Source: Duganella aquatilis
GTDB lineage: Bacteria > Pseudomonadota > Gammaproteobacteria > Burkholderiales > Burkholderiaceae_D
DNA length: 64,000 nt
NCBI RefSeq assembly: GCF_009674565.1
Contig: NZ_WKJL01000002.1
Coordinates: 248,001 to 312,000, forward strand
Direction of reading: 5' to 3'
The position numbers were made by a program, and so were the translations under genes. Shown piece after piece: positions 53,478 to 64,000 of this stretch (its first letter is position 1; every line of letters starts with the position of its first letter). The notes beneath the pieces are model-generated. The model was given only the letters and a program-made list of their open reading frames with translations, made no database searches and had not been told where the DNA came from.

Positions 53478-54365
53478 TTAGCGCAGCGGGATGCGCTGGC
53501 CGGCGGCGATGGCGTAGGCGTCGCGCAGCGCGTGGTAGACGTAGTGCTGGGCGTGCTCCAGCGCCACGGCGGTCGGCAGGCCCAGCGCCAGCTGGCCGGC
53601 AATGGCCGACGCCAGCGTGCAGCCGCTGCCATGAAAAGCGCCATCGTGGCGCGGCCAGCGCCATTCGCGCGGGCGCGGCGCCGGCCCGCTGCCATCCACC
53701 GCGACAGTCAGGGCCGCCGCCGTTGCGCGGGTCGACGCAGCGCCGGCGAGCGGGGCGCCGGGGCCATACCAGCGGTTGACGACGTCATCGCCTTCGCCGT
53801 GGCCGCCGGTGATGAGGACGTGGCGGCAGCCGCGCGCGCGCAAGGCGGCGGCCTGCGCATCCGGCTGCACCACCGGCGGCACCACGCCGCTGAGCGCTTG
53901 CGCCTCCGGCCCGTTGGGCGTCAGCACGGTGGTCAGCGGCAGCAGCGGCGACAGGGCTTGCGCCGCATCGTCGCGCGACAGCAGATCGCCATGGCCGCTG
54001 GCCAGCACCGGGTCCAGCACCACCGGCAGCTCCGGACGCGGCATCGCATCGCCGCGCGCGCGCAGCCACACGATGAACTCCGCAATCGCCCGCGCATTGG
54101 CGGCGCTGCCGGTAATTCCGATCTTCACCGCGCTGATCGCCATCTTGCCGGCCACGGCCTGCGCCTGCCGCAGCACCAGTTCCGCGTCCACCGGCTGCAC
54201 GCCGTACACCCGGTCGTTGTCCTGCACCGTGAGCGCCGTGCAGACCGTGAGCGCGTGCGCGCCCTGCCCCGCGATCGCCTGCGTGTCCGCCGTCAGCCCG
54301 GCGCCGCCGGACGGATCGAGTCCGGCGAACACCAGCACACAGGGACGCGCATCGGCGCCGCTCAT
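53478..54365 (-). CDS. thiD: Hydroxymethylpyrimidine/phosphomethylpyrimidine kinase ThiD
   Basis: The 295-residue ribokinase-fold enzyme phosphorylates HMP and HMP-P. It has [41 protein letters not shown], and the catalytic segment [13 protein letters not shown]. It is slightly longer than usual owing to an Ala/Arg-rich insert before that segment. Its start overlaps the thiG stop by four bases. Confidence 0.95.
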   Translation of the reverse strand: MSGADARPCVLVFAGLDPSGGAGLTADTQAIAGQGAHALTVCTALTVQDNDRVYGVQPVDAELVLRQAQAVAGKMAISAVKIGITGSAANARAIAEFIVWLRARGDAMPRPELPVVLDPVLASGHGDLLSRDDAAQALSPLLPLTTVLTPNGPEAQALSGVVPPVVQPDAQAAALRARGCRHVLITGGHGEGDDVVNRWYGPGAPLAGAASTRATAAALTVAVDGSGPAPRPREWRWPRHDGAFHGSGCTLASAIAGQLALGLPTAVALEHAQHYVYHALRDAYAIAAGQRIPLR

Positions 54366-55150
54366 GCCAGCCGGCCCGCCATCGGCGACGACGGCGACGC
54401 TGCGAACTTGCGTGGAATACGGCCCGCCAGATAAGCCTCGCGGCCGGCCTGCACGCCCAGCTTCATGGCGCGCGCCATGCGCACCGGATCCTGCGCGCCG
54501 GCGATGGCGGTGTTCATCAGCACACCGTCACAGCCCAGCTCCATCGCGATGGCCGCGTCGGACGCGGTGCCGACGCCGGCATCGACCAGCACCGGCACCC
54601 TGGCCTGCTCGATGATCAGCGACAGGTTCCACGGATTCAGGATGCCCATGCCGGAACCGATCAGCGACGCCAGCGGCATCACCGCCACGCAGCCGATATC
54701 CTCCAGCATGCGCGCCTGGATCGGATCGTCGCTGCAGTAGACCATCACATCAAAGCCGTCCTTCACCAGCGCCTCGGCGGCGACCAGCGTTTCCGGCATA
54801 TTGGGAAACAGCGTCTGCTCGTCGCCCAGCACTTCCAGCTTCACCAGCTTGTGGCCGTTGAGCAGTTCGCGCGCCATCTGCAGGGTATAGACGGCGTCCC
54901 TGGCGTTGTAGCAGCCGGCCGTATTCGGCAGGATGGTGTACTGCGATGGCGGCAGCACATCCAGCAGGCTTGGCGCCTTCGGGTCCTGGCCGATATTCAC
55001 GCGGCGGATCGCCACCGTGATGATTTCCGCTTCGGCGGCATCGGTCGCCTCGCGCGTCTGTTGCAGATCCTTGTACTTGCCGCTGCCAACCAGCAGCCGC
55101 GATTGATACGCCTTGCCGGCGATCGTCAATACGTCATTTACATCATTCAT
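54362..55150 (-). CDS. thiG: Thiazole synthase ThiG
   Basis: The 262-residue TIM-barrel enzyme forms the thiazole phosphate ring from DXP, ThiS-thiocarboxylate and dehydroglycine. Motifs include [29 protein letters not shown] with the Schiff-base Lys, and [20 protein letters not shown]. It follows thiS by 12 bp. Confidence 0.96.
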   Translation of the reverse strand: MNDVNDVLTIAGKAYQSRLLVGSGKYKDLQQTREATDAAEAEIITVAIRRVNIGQDPKAPSLLDVLPPSQYTILPNTAGCYNARDAVYTLQMARELLNGHKLVKLEVLGDEQTLFPNMPETLVAAEALVKDGFDVMVYCSDDPIQARMLEDIGCVAVMPLASLIGSGMGILNPWNLSLIIEQARVPVLVDAGVGTASDAAIAMELGCDGVLMNTAIAGAQDPVRMARAMKLGVQAGREAYLAGRIPRKFAASPSSPMAGRLA

Positions 55151-55162
55151 CTCGTTCTCCAG

Positions 55163-55366
55163 TTAGCCGCCGCCGATGGCGCGCACGATATCCACTTTGT
55201 CCCGCGCCCGCAGCACGCGCTCGGGCCACTGCTGGCGCGGCACCACGCTGCGGTTGACCGCCAGCGCCAGCGCCTGGCCGGTCAACGCCAGCGCATCCAC
55301 CAGCTGGTGCAGCGTATGCTCCGGCGGCACCAGGTGCGGCGCCCCATTCAGTTCAATCTCGATCAT
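55163..55366 (-). CDS. thiS: Sulfur carrier protein ThiS
   Basis: The 67-residue ubiquitin-fold carrier ends in the Gly-Gly tail (AIGGG) that is adenylated by ThiF and thiocarboxylated. It lies directly after thiC and before thiG. No thiF is in the operon. Confidence 0.94.
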   Translation of the reverse strand: MIEIELNGAPHLVPPEHTLHQLVDALALTGQALALAVNRSVVPRQQWPERVLRARDKVDIVRAIGGG

Positions 55367-55368
55367 GG

Positions 55369-57425
<2,057 letters not shown>

Positions 57426-57527
57426 AGCGTGTGCTACCTTGCGGCAGCGCGCCGATTATACGCCCGCCGTTCGAAAAGTGGCAAAAATCCTACATTCTCG
57501 GCGCGGACACTCAGGTATAGTTGTCTG

Positions 57528-60500
57528 ATGCCATATAGCAATTGTCACCGACCCAACATCCTGCCGCGCATTTTCGCCTTGCTGAGCCTCCTGCTCTGCC
57601 TGCTGATGCAGGGGGTGCCGGTGCGCGCCGCGCCCGGCGAACGCTGGGCCGGCATGACCCACACCGCCTTCAAGCGCTATGCGCACAACGACATCAGCAG
57701 CGGCCTGTGTTTCGCCCAGGACGCCCAGGGCTTTCTGTGGATCGGCACCCAGTCCGGCCTGACGCGCTGGGACGGCAACCGCCACGTCAAGTACGTGGCC
57801 GACGCCCGCGACGACGCCCTGCCCGACAGCTACATCATCAGCGTCCACGTGGACAGCCGGGGCCGCCTCTGGGTCGGCATGAATTCCGGCGGCCTGGCGC
57901 GCTACGATCCGGAACACGACAACTTCGTGCGCTACCGCGCCTCCCCCACCGGCCTGCGCGACCCGCGCGTGGCCGCCATGACCGACGACGGCGAAGGCGG
58001 CCTGTGGATCGCCACCGGCAGCGGCCTCGACCATCTGGCCGCCGACGGCCGCTTCAGCCGCCGCGGCGACAGCTGGGGCGCCGCCGCCCTGCCCGAAGGC
58101 GGCATCGACGCCCTGGCGCGCGACGCCGACGGCACGCTGTGGGCCGGCACCCGGCGCGGCCTGTTCCAATTGCAGCAAGACCAGCCGGCGCGGCCGGTGC
58201 CGCTGGCCGGCAAGTCCGGCATCGCCATCGGCGTGCTGCGCAAGGACAGCGCCGGCCGCCTGTGGATCGGCAGCCGCACCAGCGGCGCCTTCCTGCTCGC
58301 GCCCGGCGCGGCGGTGGCGGCGCCGGTGCTGGAAAGCGGGCCGCAATCCTCGCTACAGAATGAACGCATCTCGGCCATTATCGAAGCGGCGCCAGGCGAA
58401 ATCTGGGTCGGCACCGACGGCGCCAACGGCGGCATCGTGGTGCTCGACGTCGAGCACCATACCTCGCGCCGCATCCGCCACCGCACCGACACGCCGGACA
58501 GCCTGGCCGACAACGACGTGATGGCCATGTTCATGGAACGCAGCGGCATCATCTACGCCTCCGACATGGCCGGCATCAGCCAGCACGCGCCGCAGCCGCG
58601 CGCCGTGACCACCATCCGCCATGTGAACGCCGCCCGCAGCGGCGTCGCCAGCGTGCCCGGCGTGATGGTCGCGCCCGACGGCCGGCTGTGGCTCGGCATG
58701 ATCAGCGGCGGCATCGACATCATCGATCCCTACCAGGGCTACAGCGGCAGCCTGGCCGCCGGCACCGGCCTGCCGCAGGGCCGCGTGCTGACGCTGGTGA
58801 CCGGTCCCGACGGCGACGTCTACCTCGGCACCCAGCATGGCCTGTTCCGCGCCAGCGCCGATGGCCGCAGCGTGCAGCGGGTGCTGCTGCCGCAGCGGCG
58901 GCCCGAGGAGGAAATCTATGCGCTGGCGGTGGCCGGCAACACGCTGTGGCTGGGCGGCCTGGACGGCCTGTGGGGCTTCGACCTGACGCCCGGCGCGGCG
59001 CCGCGCCTGCTGCGGCACGAAGAAAAAAACCTCGGCGATGCGCGCGTGACCGCCATCCTGCCGGCCGGCGACAACATCTGGGTCGGCACCCGCACCGGCC
59101 TGGCGCGCGTCAGCGCCGACGCGGTCGAGGCCATCCCCACCGACCTGACGACGCCGGACCGGCTGCCGCCCGGCTATGTGTCGTCGTTGATGCTGGATCA
59201 GCAGGGCCGCCTGTGGCTGTCGAATTTCGGCACCGGCGTCGTGATCCTGGAACGCACCGACGCCGACGGCCGGCGCCGCTTCCGCCGCATCGGCATGCAA
59301 CAGGGCCTGCCCGACAGCGGCGCCAACAAGCTGCTGCAGGACGCCCAGGGCATGGTCTGGGCCAGCACCGACGCCGGCCTGGCGCGCATCGATCCCCGTT
59401 CGCTGGCGGTGCGGGCGCTTGGTCCCGGCGAAGGCGTGGACGTGCCGACCTACTGGACCAATGCCGGCGCCGTCACCCCGGCGGGCGAACTGGTGTTCGG
59501 CGGCCTGTCCGGCCTGACCGTGGTGCGGCCGAAGGCGCTGGTCGACTGGCACTACACGCCGCCGGTGGTGGTCACGCGCATCCAGCTGAACGACAAGGAA
59601 ATCCCGATCGGCCCGTATAACGCGGGCCTGGCCGGCAAGGCCGCGCCGATCACCGTGACCACCGCCGCGCGCGAACGCGGCTTTTCGGTGGAGTTTGCCG
59701 CGCTCGACTACTCGGCGCCGGAGCGCAACCGCTACGCCTACCAGCTGAAAGGCTTCGACCGCCACTGGGTCGACAGCGAGGCCACCTCGCGCCGCGCCAG
59801 CTACAACAACCTGCCGCCGGGCGACTATGTGCTGCAACTGCGCGGCTCCAACCGCAACGGCGAGTGGGCCGCGCCGCTGGAGGTGCCGGTGCGGGTGCTG
59901 CCGGCCTGGCACCAGGAGCCGGTGGCGCGGCTGGCGATGATCGCGCTGGTGCTGGTGCTGGGCGCCGGCCTGGTGCAGGCGCGCACCGCCTTCCTGCGCC
60001 GCCGCCAGCGCGAACTGGAAGCGATGGTCGAGGCGCGCACCGCCGAACTGCGCGCCACCCAGGCGCAGCTGGAAACGCTGGCTTACGGCGATCCGCTCAC
60101 CGGCCTGGCCAACCGCCGCCTGTTCAACGACGAATTGCGCCATCTGGTGGCGCAGGCCGAGCGCGGCGGCCCGGCGTTCACGCTGCTGCTGATCGACCTG
60201 GACCGCTTCAAGCCGGTCAACGACACCTATGGCCACGACGCCGGCGACGCGCTGCTGGCCGCCACCGCCGACCATCTGCGCGCGGCGGTGCGCGAGGCCG
60301 ACCGGCCTTTCCGCCTGGGCGGCGACGAATTCGCCGTGCTGCTGAGCCATACCAACAACAGCGAGACGCTGGAACCGGTGTGCACGCGCATCCTGGCCAA
60401 CCTGGCGTCACCGCTGCCGCATGGCGATGCCATGATCGCCATCAGCGCCAGCATCGGCGCCGCCGTCTACCGCGAGGGCGACAGCCACGAGCAGCTGTAC

Positions 60501-60569
60501 AAGCGCGCCGACGTCGCCCTGTACGAAGCCAAGGCGACCGGCCGCGACAGCTGGCGCCTGGCCGACTAG
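57528..60569 (+). CDS. Two-component-type beta-propeller sensor diguanylate cyclase
   Basis: The 1013-residue protein has a signal sequence (about 1-39), a periplasmic propeller of repeats such as GFLWIGTQSGLTRW and GRLWVGMNSGGLARY (about 40-690), a Y_Y_Y domain (about 715-790), one membrane helix (about 796-817), a coiled coil, and a GGDEF domain with intact GGDEF at 931-935. The inhibitory site READ is present at 922-925, so product inhibition is expected. Such propeller receptors usually end in a histidine kinase; here the output is c-di-GMP synthesis. The ligand is unknown. Confidence 0.93.
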   Translation: MPYSNCHRPNILPRIFALLSLLLCLLMQGVPVRAAPGERWAGMTHTAFKRYAHNDISSGLCFAQDAQGFLWIGTQSGLTRWDGNRHVKYVADARDDALPDSYIISVHVDSRGRLWVGMNSGGLARYDPEHDNFVRYRASPTGLRDPRVAAMTDDGEGGLWIATGSGLDHLAADGRFSRRGDSWGAAALPEGGIDALARDADGTLWAGTRRGLFQLQQDQPARPVPLAGKSGIAIGVLRKDSAGRLWIGSRTSGAFLLAPGAAVAAPVLESGPQSSLQNERISAIIEAAPGEIWVGTDGANGGIVVLDVEHHTSRRIRHRTDTPDSLADNDVMAMFMERSGIIYASDMAGISQHAPQPRAVTTIRHVNAARSGVASVPGVMVAPDGRLWLGMISGGIDIIDPYQGYSGSLAAGTGLPQGRVLTLVTGPDGDVYLGTQHGLFRASADGRSVQRVLLPQRRPEEEIYALAVAGNTLWLGGLDGLWGFDLTPGAAPRLLRHEEKNLGDARVTAILPAGDNIWVGTRTGLARVSADAVEAIPTDLTTPDRLPPGYVSSLMLDQQGRLWLSNFGTGVVILERTDADGRRRFRRIGMQQGLPDSGANKLLQDAQGMVWASTDAGLARIDPRSLAVRALGPGEGVDVPTYWTNAGAVTPAGELVFGGLSGLTVVRPKALVDWHYTPPVVVTRIQLNDKEIPIGPYNAGLAGKAAPITVTTAARERGFSVEFAALDYSAPERNRYAYQLKGFDRHWVDSEATSRRASYNNLPPGDYVLQLRGSNRNGEWAAPLEVPVRVLPAWHQEPVARLAMIALVLVLGAGLVQARTAFLRRRQRELEAMVEARTAELRATQAQLETLAYGDPLTGLANRRLFNDELRHLVAQAERGGPAFTLLLIDLDRFKPVNDTYGHDAGDALLAATADHLRAAVREADRPFRLGGDEFAVLLSHTNNSETLEPVCTRILANLASPLPHGDAMIAISASIGAAVYREGDSHEQLYKRADVALYEAKATGRDSWRLAD

Positions 60570-60579
60570 CCGGCTAGTC
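60564..60579. repeat. 16-bp palindrome holding both convergent stop codons
   Basis: GACTAGCC-GGCTAGTC is perfectly symmetric. The plus-strand TAG of the diguanylate cyclase gene and the minus-strand TAG of the isomerase gene occupy mirror positions in it. It may serve as a small shared 3' hairpin. Confidence 0.6.
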
Positions 60580-61389
60580 CTTGAACTGCGGCGTGGTCTT
60601 GCTCATGCCGGCCATCATCGCCGCCTGCAGGTCGGCCGACATCAGCATGGCGGCGTTCCAGGTGGCGACGTAGTTGAGGCCGTCGGCGACGCTGTGGTCG
60701 CGGGCGTAGTTGATCATCTCCTTGACGCCGCGCACCGACAGCGGCGACTTGGCGGCGATGCCGGCGGCGATCTCGCGCACGCCGGCGCGCAACGCCTCCG
60801 GCGATTCGAACACGCGGTTCACCAGGCGCATGTCCTTGGCCTCGGCGGCGTCGAACTTGCGCGCGGTGTAGGCCAGCTCGCGCGCCATGCCGTCGCCGAT
60901 CAGCCGCGGCAGGCGTTGCAGCGTGCCGACATCGGCCACCATGCCGATATCGATTTCCTTGACGGTGAACCAGGCGTCGACCGAGCAGTAGCGCATGTCG
61001 GCGCAGCAGATCAGATCGATGCCGCCGCCGACGCAGGCGCCGTGCACGGCGGCCAGCACCGGCTTGCGGCAGCGTTCCAGACTGGTCAGCGTATCCTGCA
61101 GATCGAGGATCACGCGGCGCAGGTTCTCGCGCGTGCGGCCGTCGCAATCGTCGCGCACCTGCGCGCCGACGCCCATCATCATCTGCAGATCGATGCCGGC
61201 GGTGAAGGCCTTGCCCTCGCCTTCCAGGATCGCCACGCGGATCTCCGGCGTCTCATCGATGTAACGGAAGGCGCTGCGGATATCGTTCCACATCGCCGCA
61301 TTCATCGCATTCAGCTTGTCCGGCCGGTTCAGCCGCACCGTCGCGATCTTGTCTTCCACACTCAGCGTCAATGTTTCAAAGTCAGGCAT
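60574..61389 (-). CDS. Enoyl-CoA hydratase family, delta(3,5)-delta(2,4)-dienoyl-CoA isomerase-like
   Basis: The 271-residue crotonase-fold protein has FTAGIDLQMMM, AAVHGACVGGGIDLICCADMR and KEIDIGMVADVGTLQRLP. The acidic residues in the last motif match the ECH1 type dienoyl-CoA isomerase of unsaturated fatty acid oxidation rather than plain hydratases. The ATG at 61389 follows AGGAGA; an upstream reading adds 15 residues without support. Confidence 0.88.
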   Translation of the reverse strand: MPDFETLTLSVEDKIATVRLNRPDKLNAMNAAMWNDIRSAFRYIDETPEIRVAILEGEGKAFTAGIDLQMMMGVGAQVRDDCDGRTRENLRRVILDLQDTLTSLERCRKPVLAAVHGACVGGGIDLICCADMRYCSVDAWFTVKEIDIGMVADVGTLQRLPRLIGDGMARELAYTARKFDAAEAKDMRLVNRVFESPEALRAGVREIAAGIAAKSPLSVRGVKEMINYARDHSVADGLNYVATWNAAMLMSADLQAAMMAGMSKTTPQFKD

Positions 61390-61510
61390 GCCAGGTCTCC
61401 TCGTTGTAATGATGATATTTTGCCACTGCCACAATAATGCGCAGCAGGGGCTGCGTCATCTATAATGGCTGTCTCCGCAAACGCATTTACTAAAATATAT
61501 CAGCCATATC

Positions 61511-64000
61511 ATGGAATTAGCCAAGTCTTTCGAGCCTGCCGACATTGAACAGTTCTGGCGTACCGAGTGGGAATCGCGCGGTTATTACACCGCCACCCTC
61601 GACGCCGGCAAGCCTTCTTTCAGCATCCAGCTGCCGCCGCCGAACGTCACCGGCACCCTGCACATGGGCCATGCCTTCAACCAGACCATCATGGATGGCC
61701 TGACCCGCTACCACCGCATGCTGGGCCATAACACCGCCTGGATCCCCGGCACCGACCACGCCGGCATCGCCACGCAAATCGTCGTGGAGCGCCAGCTCGA
61801 CGCGCAGAAAATCTCGCGCCACGACCTCGGCCGCGAAGAGTTCATCAAGAAGGTGTGGGAGTGGAAAGAAAAATCCGGCTCCACCATCACCGGCCAGATG
61901 CGCCGCCTGGGCGCCTCGCCGGACTGGCAGCGCGAATACTTCACCATGGACGAGACGCGCTCGAAAGTGGTGACCGACGTCTTCGTCCGTCTGCACGAGC
62001 AAGGCCTGATCTACCGCGGCAAGCGCCTGGTCAACTGGGACCCGGTGCTGGGCACCGCCGTCTCCGACCTGGAAGTGGTGTCGGAAGAAGAAGACGGCTC
62101 GATGTGGTACATCAAGTACCCGCTGGCCGATGGCAGCGGCTCGCTGACCGTCGCCACCACCCGTCCTGAAACCATGCTGGGCGACGTCGCCGTGGCGGTC
62201 GATCCAACCGACGAACGCTACCAGGCGCTGGTCGGCAAGATGCTGACGCTGCCGCTGGTCGGCCGCGAAATCCCGATCATCGCCGACGAATACGTCGACA
62301 AGGCCTTCGGCACCGGCTGCGTGAAGATCACGCCGGCGCACGACTTCAACGACTACGCCGTCGGCCAGCGCCACAAGCTGGCGATGCCGTCGATCCTGAC
62401 GCTGGAAGCCAAGATCACCGACGACGCGCCGGAAGCCTATCGCGGCATGGACCGCTTCGCCGCCCGCAAGCAGATCGTCGCCGACCTGGAAGCGCAGGGC
62501 CTGCTGGTCGAAGTCAAGCCGCACAAGCTGATGGTGCCGCGCGGCGACCGTACCGGCGTCGTCATCGAGCCGATGCTGACCGACCAGTGGTTCGTCGCCA
62601 TGAGCAAGCCGGCGCCGGAAGGCACTTTCTTCCCGGGCAAATCGATCGCCGAAACGGCGCTGGAAAAAGTCGCCAGCGGCGACATCAAGTTCGTCCCTGA
62701 AAACTGGAGCAACACCTACAACCAGTGGCTGAACAACATCCAGGACTGGTGCATCTCGCGTCAGCTGTGGTGGGGCCACCAGATTCCGGCCTGGTACGAC
62801 GACAACGGCAACATCTACGTCGCCAAGACCGAAGCGGAAGCGGTCGCCAAGGCCGCCGCGCAAGGCGTCACCACGCCGCTGCGCCGCGACAACGACGTGC
62901 TGGACACCTGGTTCTCGTCCGCGCTGGTGCCGTTCTCGACCCTGGGCTGGCCGGAAGAAACCCCGGACCTGAAGGCCTTCCTGCCATCGTCGGTGCTGGT
63001 GACCGGCTTCGACATCATCTTCTTCTGGGTGGCGCGCATGGTGATGTTCACCCTGCACTTCACCGGCAAGGTGCCGTTCGAGACCGTGTACGTGCACGGC
63101 CTGGTGCGCGACTCGCAGGGCCAGAAGATGTCCAAGTCCAAGGGCAACACGCTGGACCCGATCGACCTGATCGACGGCATCGGCGTCGAAGCGCTGGTGG
63201 AGAAACGCACCACCGGCCTGATGAACCCGAAAGCGGCCGAGAAGATCGCCAAGGCCACCCGCAAGGAATTCCCGGAAGGTATCGCCGCCTATGGCACCGA
63301 TGCGGTGCGCTTCACGATGGCCTCGTACGCCTCGCTGGGCCGCAACATCAACTTCGACCTGGGCCGCGCCGAAGGCTACCGCAACTTCTGCAACAAGCTG
63401 TGGAACGCCACCCGCTTCGTGCTGATGAATACCGAAGGCAAGGACTGCTCGGCTTCCGAGGCCGACCTGTCGAACGCCGACAAGTGGATCATCTCGCTGC
63501 TGCAAAAGGCCGAGCTGGATGTGGCCAAGGGCTTCGAAGACTACCGCTTCGACAACATCGCCTCGACCATCTACAAGTTCGTGTGGGACGAGTACTGCGA
63601 CTGGTATCTGGAAGTGGCCAAGGTGCAGGTACAGAACGGTACTGAAGGTCAGCAACGCGCGACCCGCCACACGCTGCTGCGCGTGCTGGAAGTGGTGCTG
63701 CGCCTGGCGCATCCGGTGATCCCGTTTGTGACCGAAGCGCTGTGGCAGGCGGTTGCGCCGCTGGCCGGCAAGACCGGCGATTCGATCATGCTGCAACCGT
63801 ATCCGATCGCGAATACCGCCAACATCGATGAGTCGGCCGAGGCGTGGATGCAGCAGCTGAAGGCGCTGATCGATGCGACCCGTAATCTGCGCGGTGAAAT
63901 GCAACTGGCGCCGTCGCTGCGCGTGCCGCTGATCGTCGAGCCGGGCAATGCGGCCGACAAGGAAGCGCTGGCGCTGTGCGCACAGTACATCCAGGCGCTG
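61511..64000 (+). CDS. valS: Valine-tRNA ligase, 5' 830 codons
   Basis: The gene runs off the right edge. It encodes a class Ia synthetase starting [20 protein letters not shown], with the HIGH-type HMGH at 51-54, an editing domain ([15 protein letters not shown]), [17 protein letters not shown] and KMSKS at 539-543. Most of the anticodon-binding domain is present; the C-terminal coiled coil is cut off. It is divergent from the isomerase gene with a 121-bp gap. Confidence 0.97.
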   Translation, partial: MELAKSFEPADIEQFWRTEWESRGYYTATLDAGKPSFSIQLPPPNVTGTLHMGHAFNQTIMDGLTRYHRMLGHNTAWIPGTDHAGIATQIVVERQLDAQKISRHDLGREEFIKKVWEWKEKSGSTITGQMRRLGASPDWQREYFTMDETRSKVVTDVFVRLHEQGLIYRGKRLVNWDPVLGTAVSDLEVVSEEEDGSMWYIKYPLADGSGSLTVATTRPETMLGDVAVAVDPTDERYQALVGKMLTLPLVGREIPIIADEYVDKAFGTGCVKITPAHDFNDYAVGQRHKLAMPSILTLEAKITDDAPEAYRGMDRFAARKQIVADLEAQGLLVEVKPHKLMVPRGDRTGVVIEPMLTDQWFVAMSKPAPEGTFFPGKSIAETALEKVASGDIKFVPENWSNTYNQWLNNIQDWCISRQLWWGHQIPAWYDDNGNIYVAKTEAEAVAKAAAQGVTTPLRRDNDVLDTWFSSALVPFSTLGWPEETPDLKAFLPSSVLVTGFDIIFFWVARMVMFTLHFTGKVPFETVYVHGLVRDSQGQKMSKSKGNTLDPIDLIDGIGVEALVEKRTTGLMNPKAAEKIAKATRKEFPEGIAAYGTDAVRFTMASYASLGRNINFDLGRAEGYRNFCNKLWNATRFVLMNTEGKDCSASEADLSNADKWIISLLQKAELDVAKGFEDYRFDNIASTIYKFVWDEYCDWYLEVAKVQVQNGTEGQQRATRHTLLRVLEVVLRLAHPVIPFVTEALWQAVAPLAGKTGDSIMLQPYPIANTANIDESAEAWMQQLKALIDATRNLRGEMQLAPSLRVPLIVEPGNAADKEALALCAQYIQAL

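Overview
The window looks like a chromosomal piece of a high-GC betaproteobacterium, most likely Oxalobacteraceae (Massilia/Duganella/Janthinobacterium type). The evidence is gene content and order: a ctaC-ctaD-ctaG-DUF2970 oxidase cluster, adjacent pilT and pilU, polA next to a DUF2782 gene and thrB, a BPSS1780-family membrane protein, and GGDEF/EAL signalling genes. Nearly everything is core metabolism or housekeeping with intact, tightly packed reading frames. I see no rRNA, tRNA, CRISPR array, insertion sequence or prophage.

Layout: 1-3.5 kb, cytochrome c oxidase genes (minus). 3.8-6.2 kb, bioC, a comF-type gene and trmL. 6.2-10.8 kb, a DMT transporter with an AraC regulator, then a two-gene phage-tail-collar cassette facing a second AraC regulator. 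10.75-12.4 kb, rfaE2 and an extra PilT/PilU-type ATPase. 12.5-17.8 kb, oxyR, ubiA, a DUF883 gene, an alpha/beta hydrolase with a divergent Rrf2 regulator, proC and yggS. 17.9-23.3 kb, pilT, pilU, gpx and a GGDEF-EAL protein. 23.3-27.0 kb, glcDEF. 27.1-30.7 kb, a cobalamin adenosyltransferase, an M48 peptidase, and a LysR regulator divergent from an SGNH hydrolase. 30.7-33.7 kb, the isoprenoid operon xseB-ispA-dxs. 34.0-36.9 kb, a Rieske oxygenase, a DMT transporter and a sulfurtransferase. 37-39.7 kb, a small orphan ORF, a GST, a ZIP transporter and a dienelactone-hydrolase family protein. 39.7-47.1 kb, polA, DUF2782, thrB, BPSS1780 and uvrD. 47.1-52.8 kb, an M56 peptidase, frmA, a galactose dehydrogenase and two response regulators. 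52.8-57.4 kb, the thiamine operon thiC-thiS-thiG-thiD-thiE behind a TPP riboswitch. 57.5-64 kb, a propeller-GGDEF protein, a dienoyl-CoA isomerase and the 5' part of valS.

The feature that ordinary annotation does not explain is a pair of long palindromes, at 6176-6263 and 18917-19004. Both follow the same 88-bp plan: CCGGGGTCAG, 27 variable bases, GTAGC, 4 bases, GCTAC, the complementary 27 bases, then CTGACCCCG. The 27-base arms differ completely between the copies, yet are perfectly (first copy) or almost perfectly (second copy) self-complementary. Both copies sit within a few bases of a stop codon, and the first supplies the C-terminus and stop codon of a transporter gene. Several smaller dyads also look regulatory: hairpins at the starts of frmA and uvrD, two alternative anti-Shine-Dalgarno pairings before thiC, and operator-like sites before the Rrf2/hydrolase pair, the M48 peptidase and the LysR/SGNH pair.
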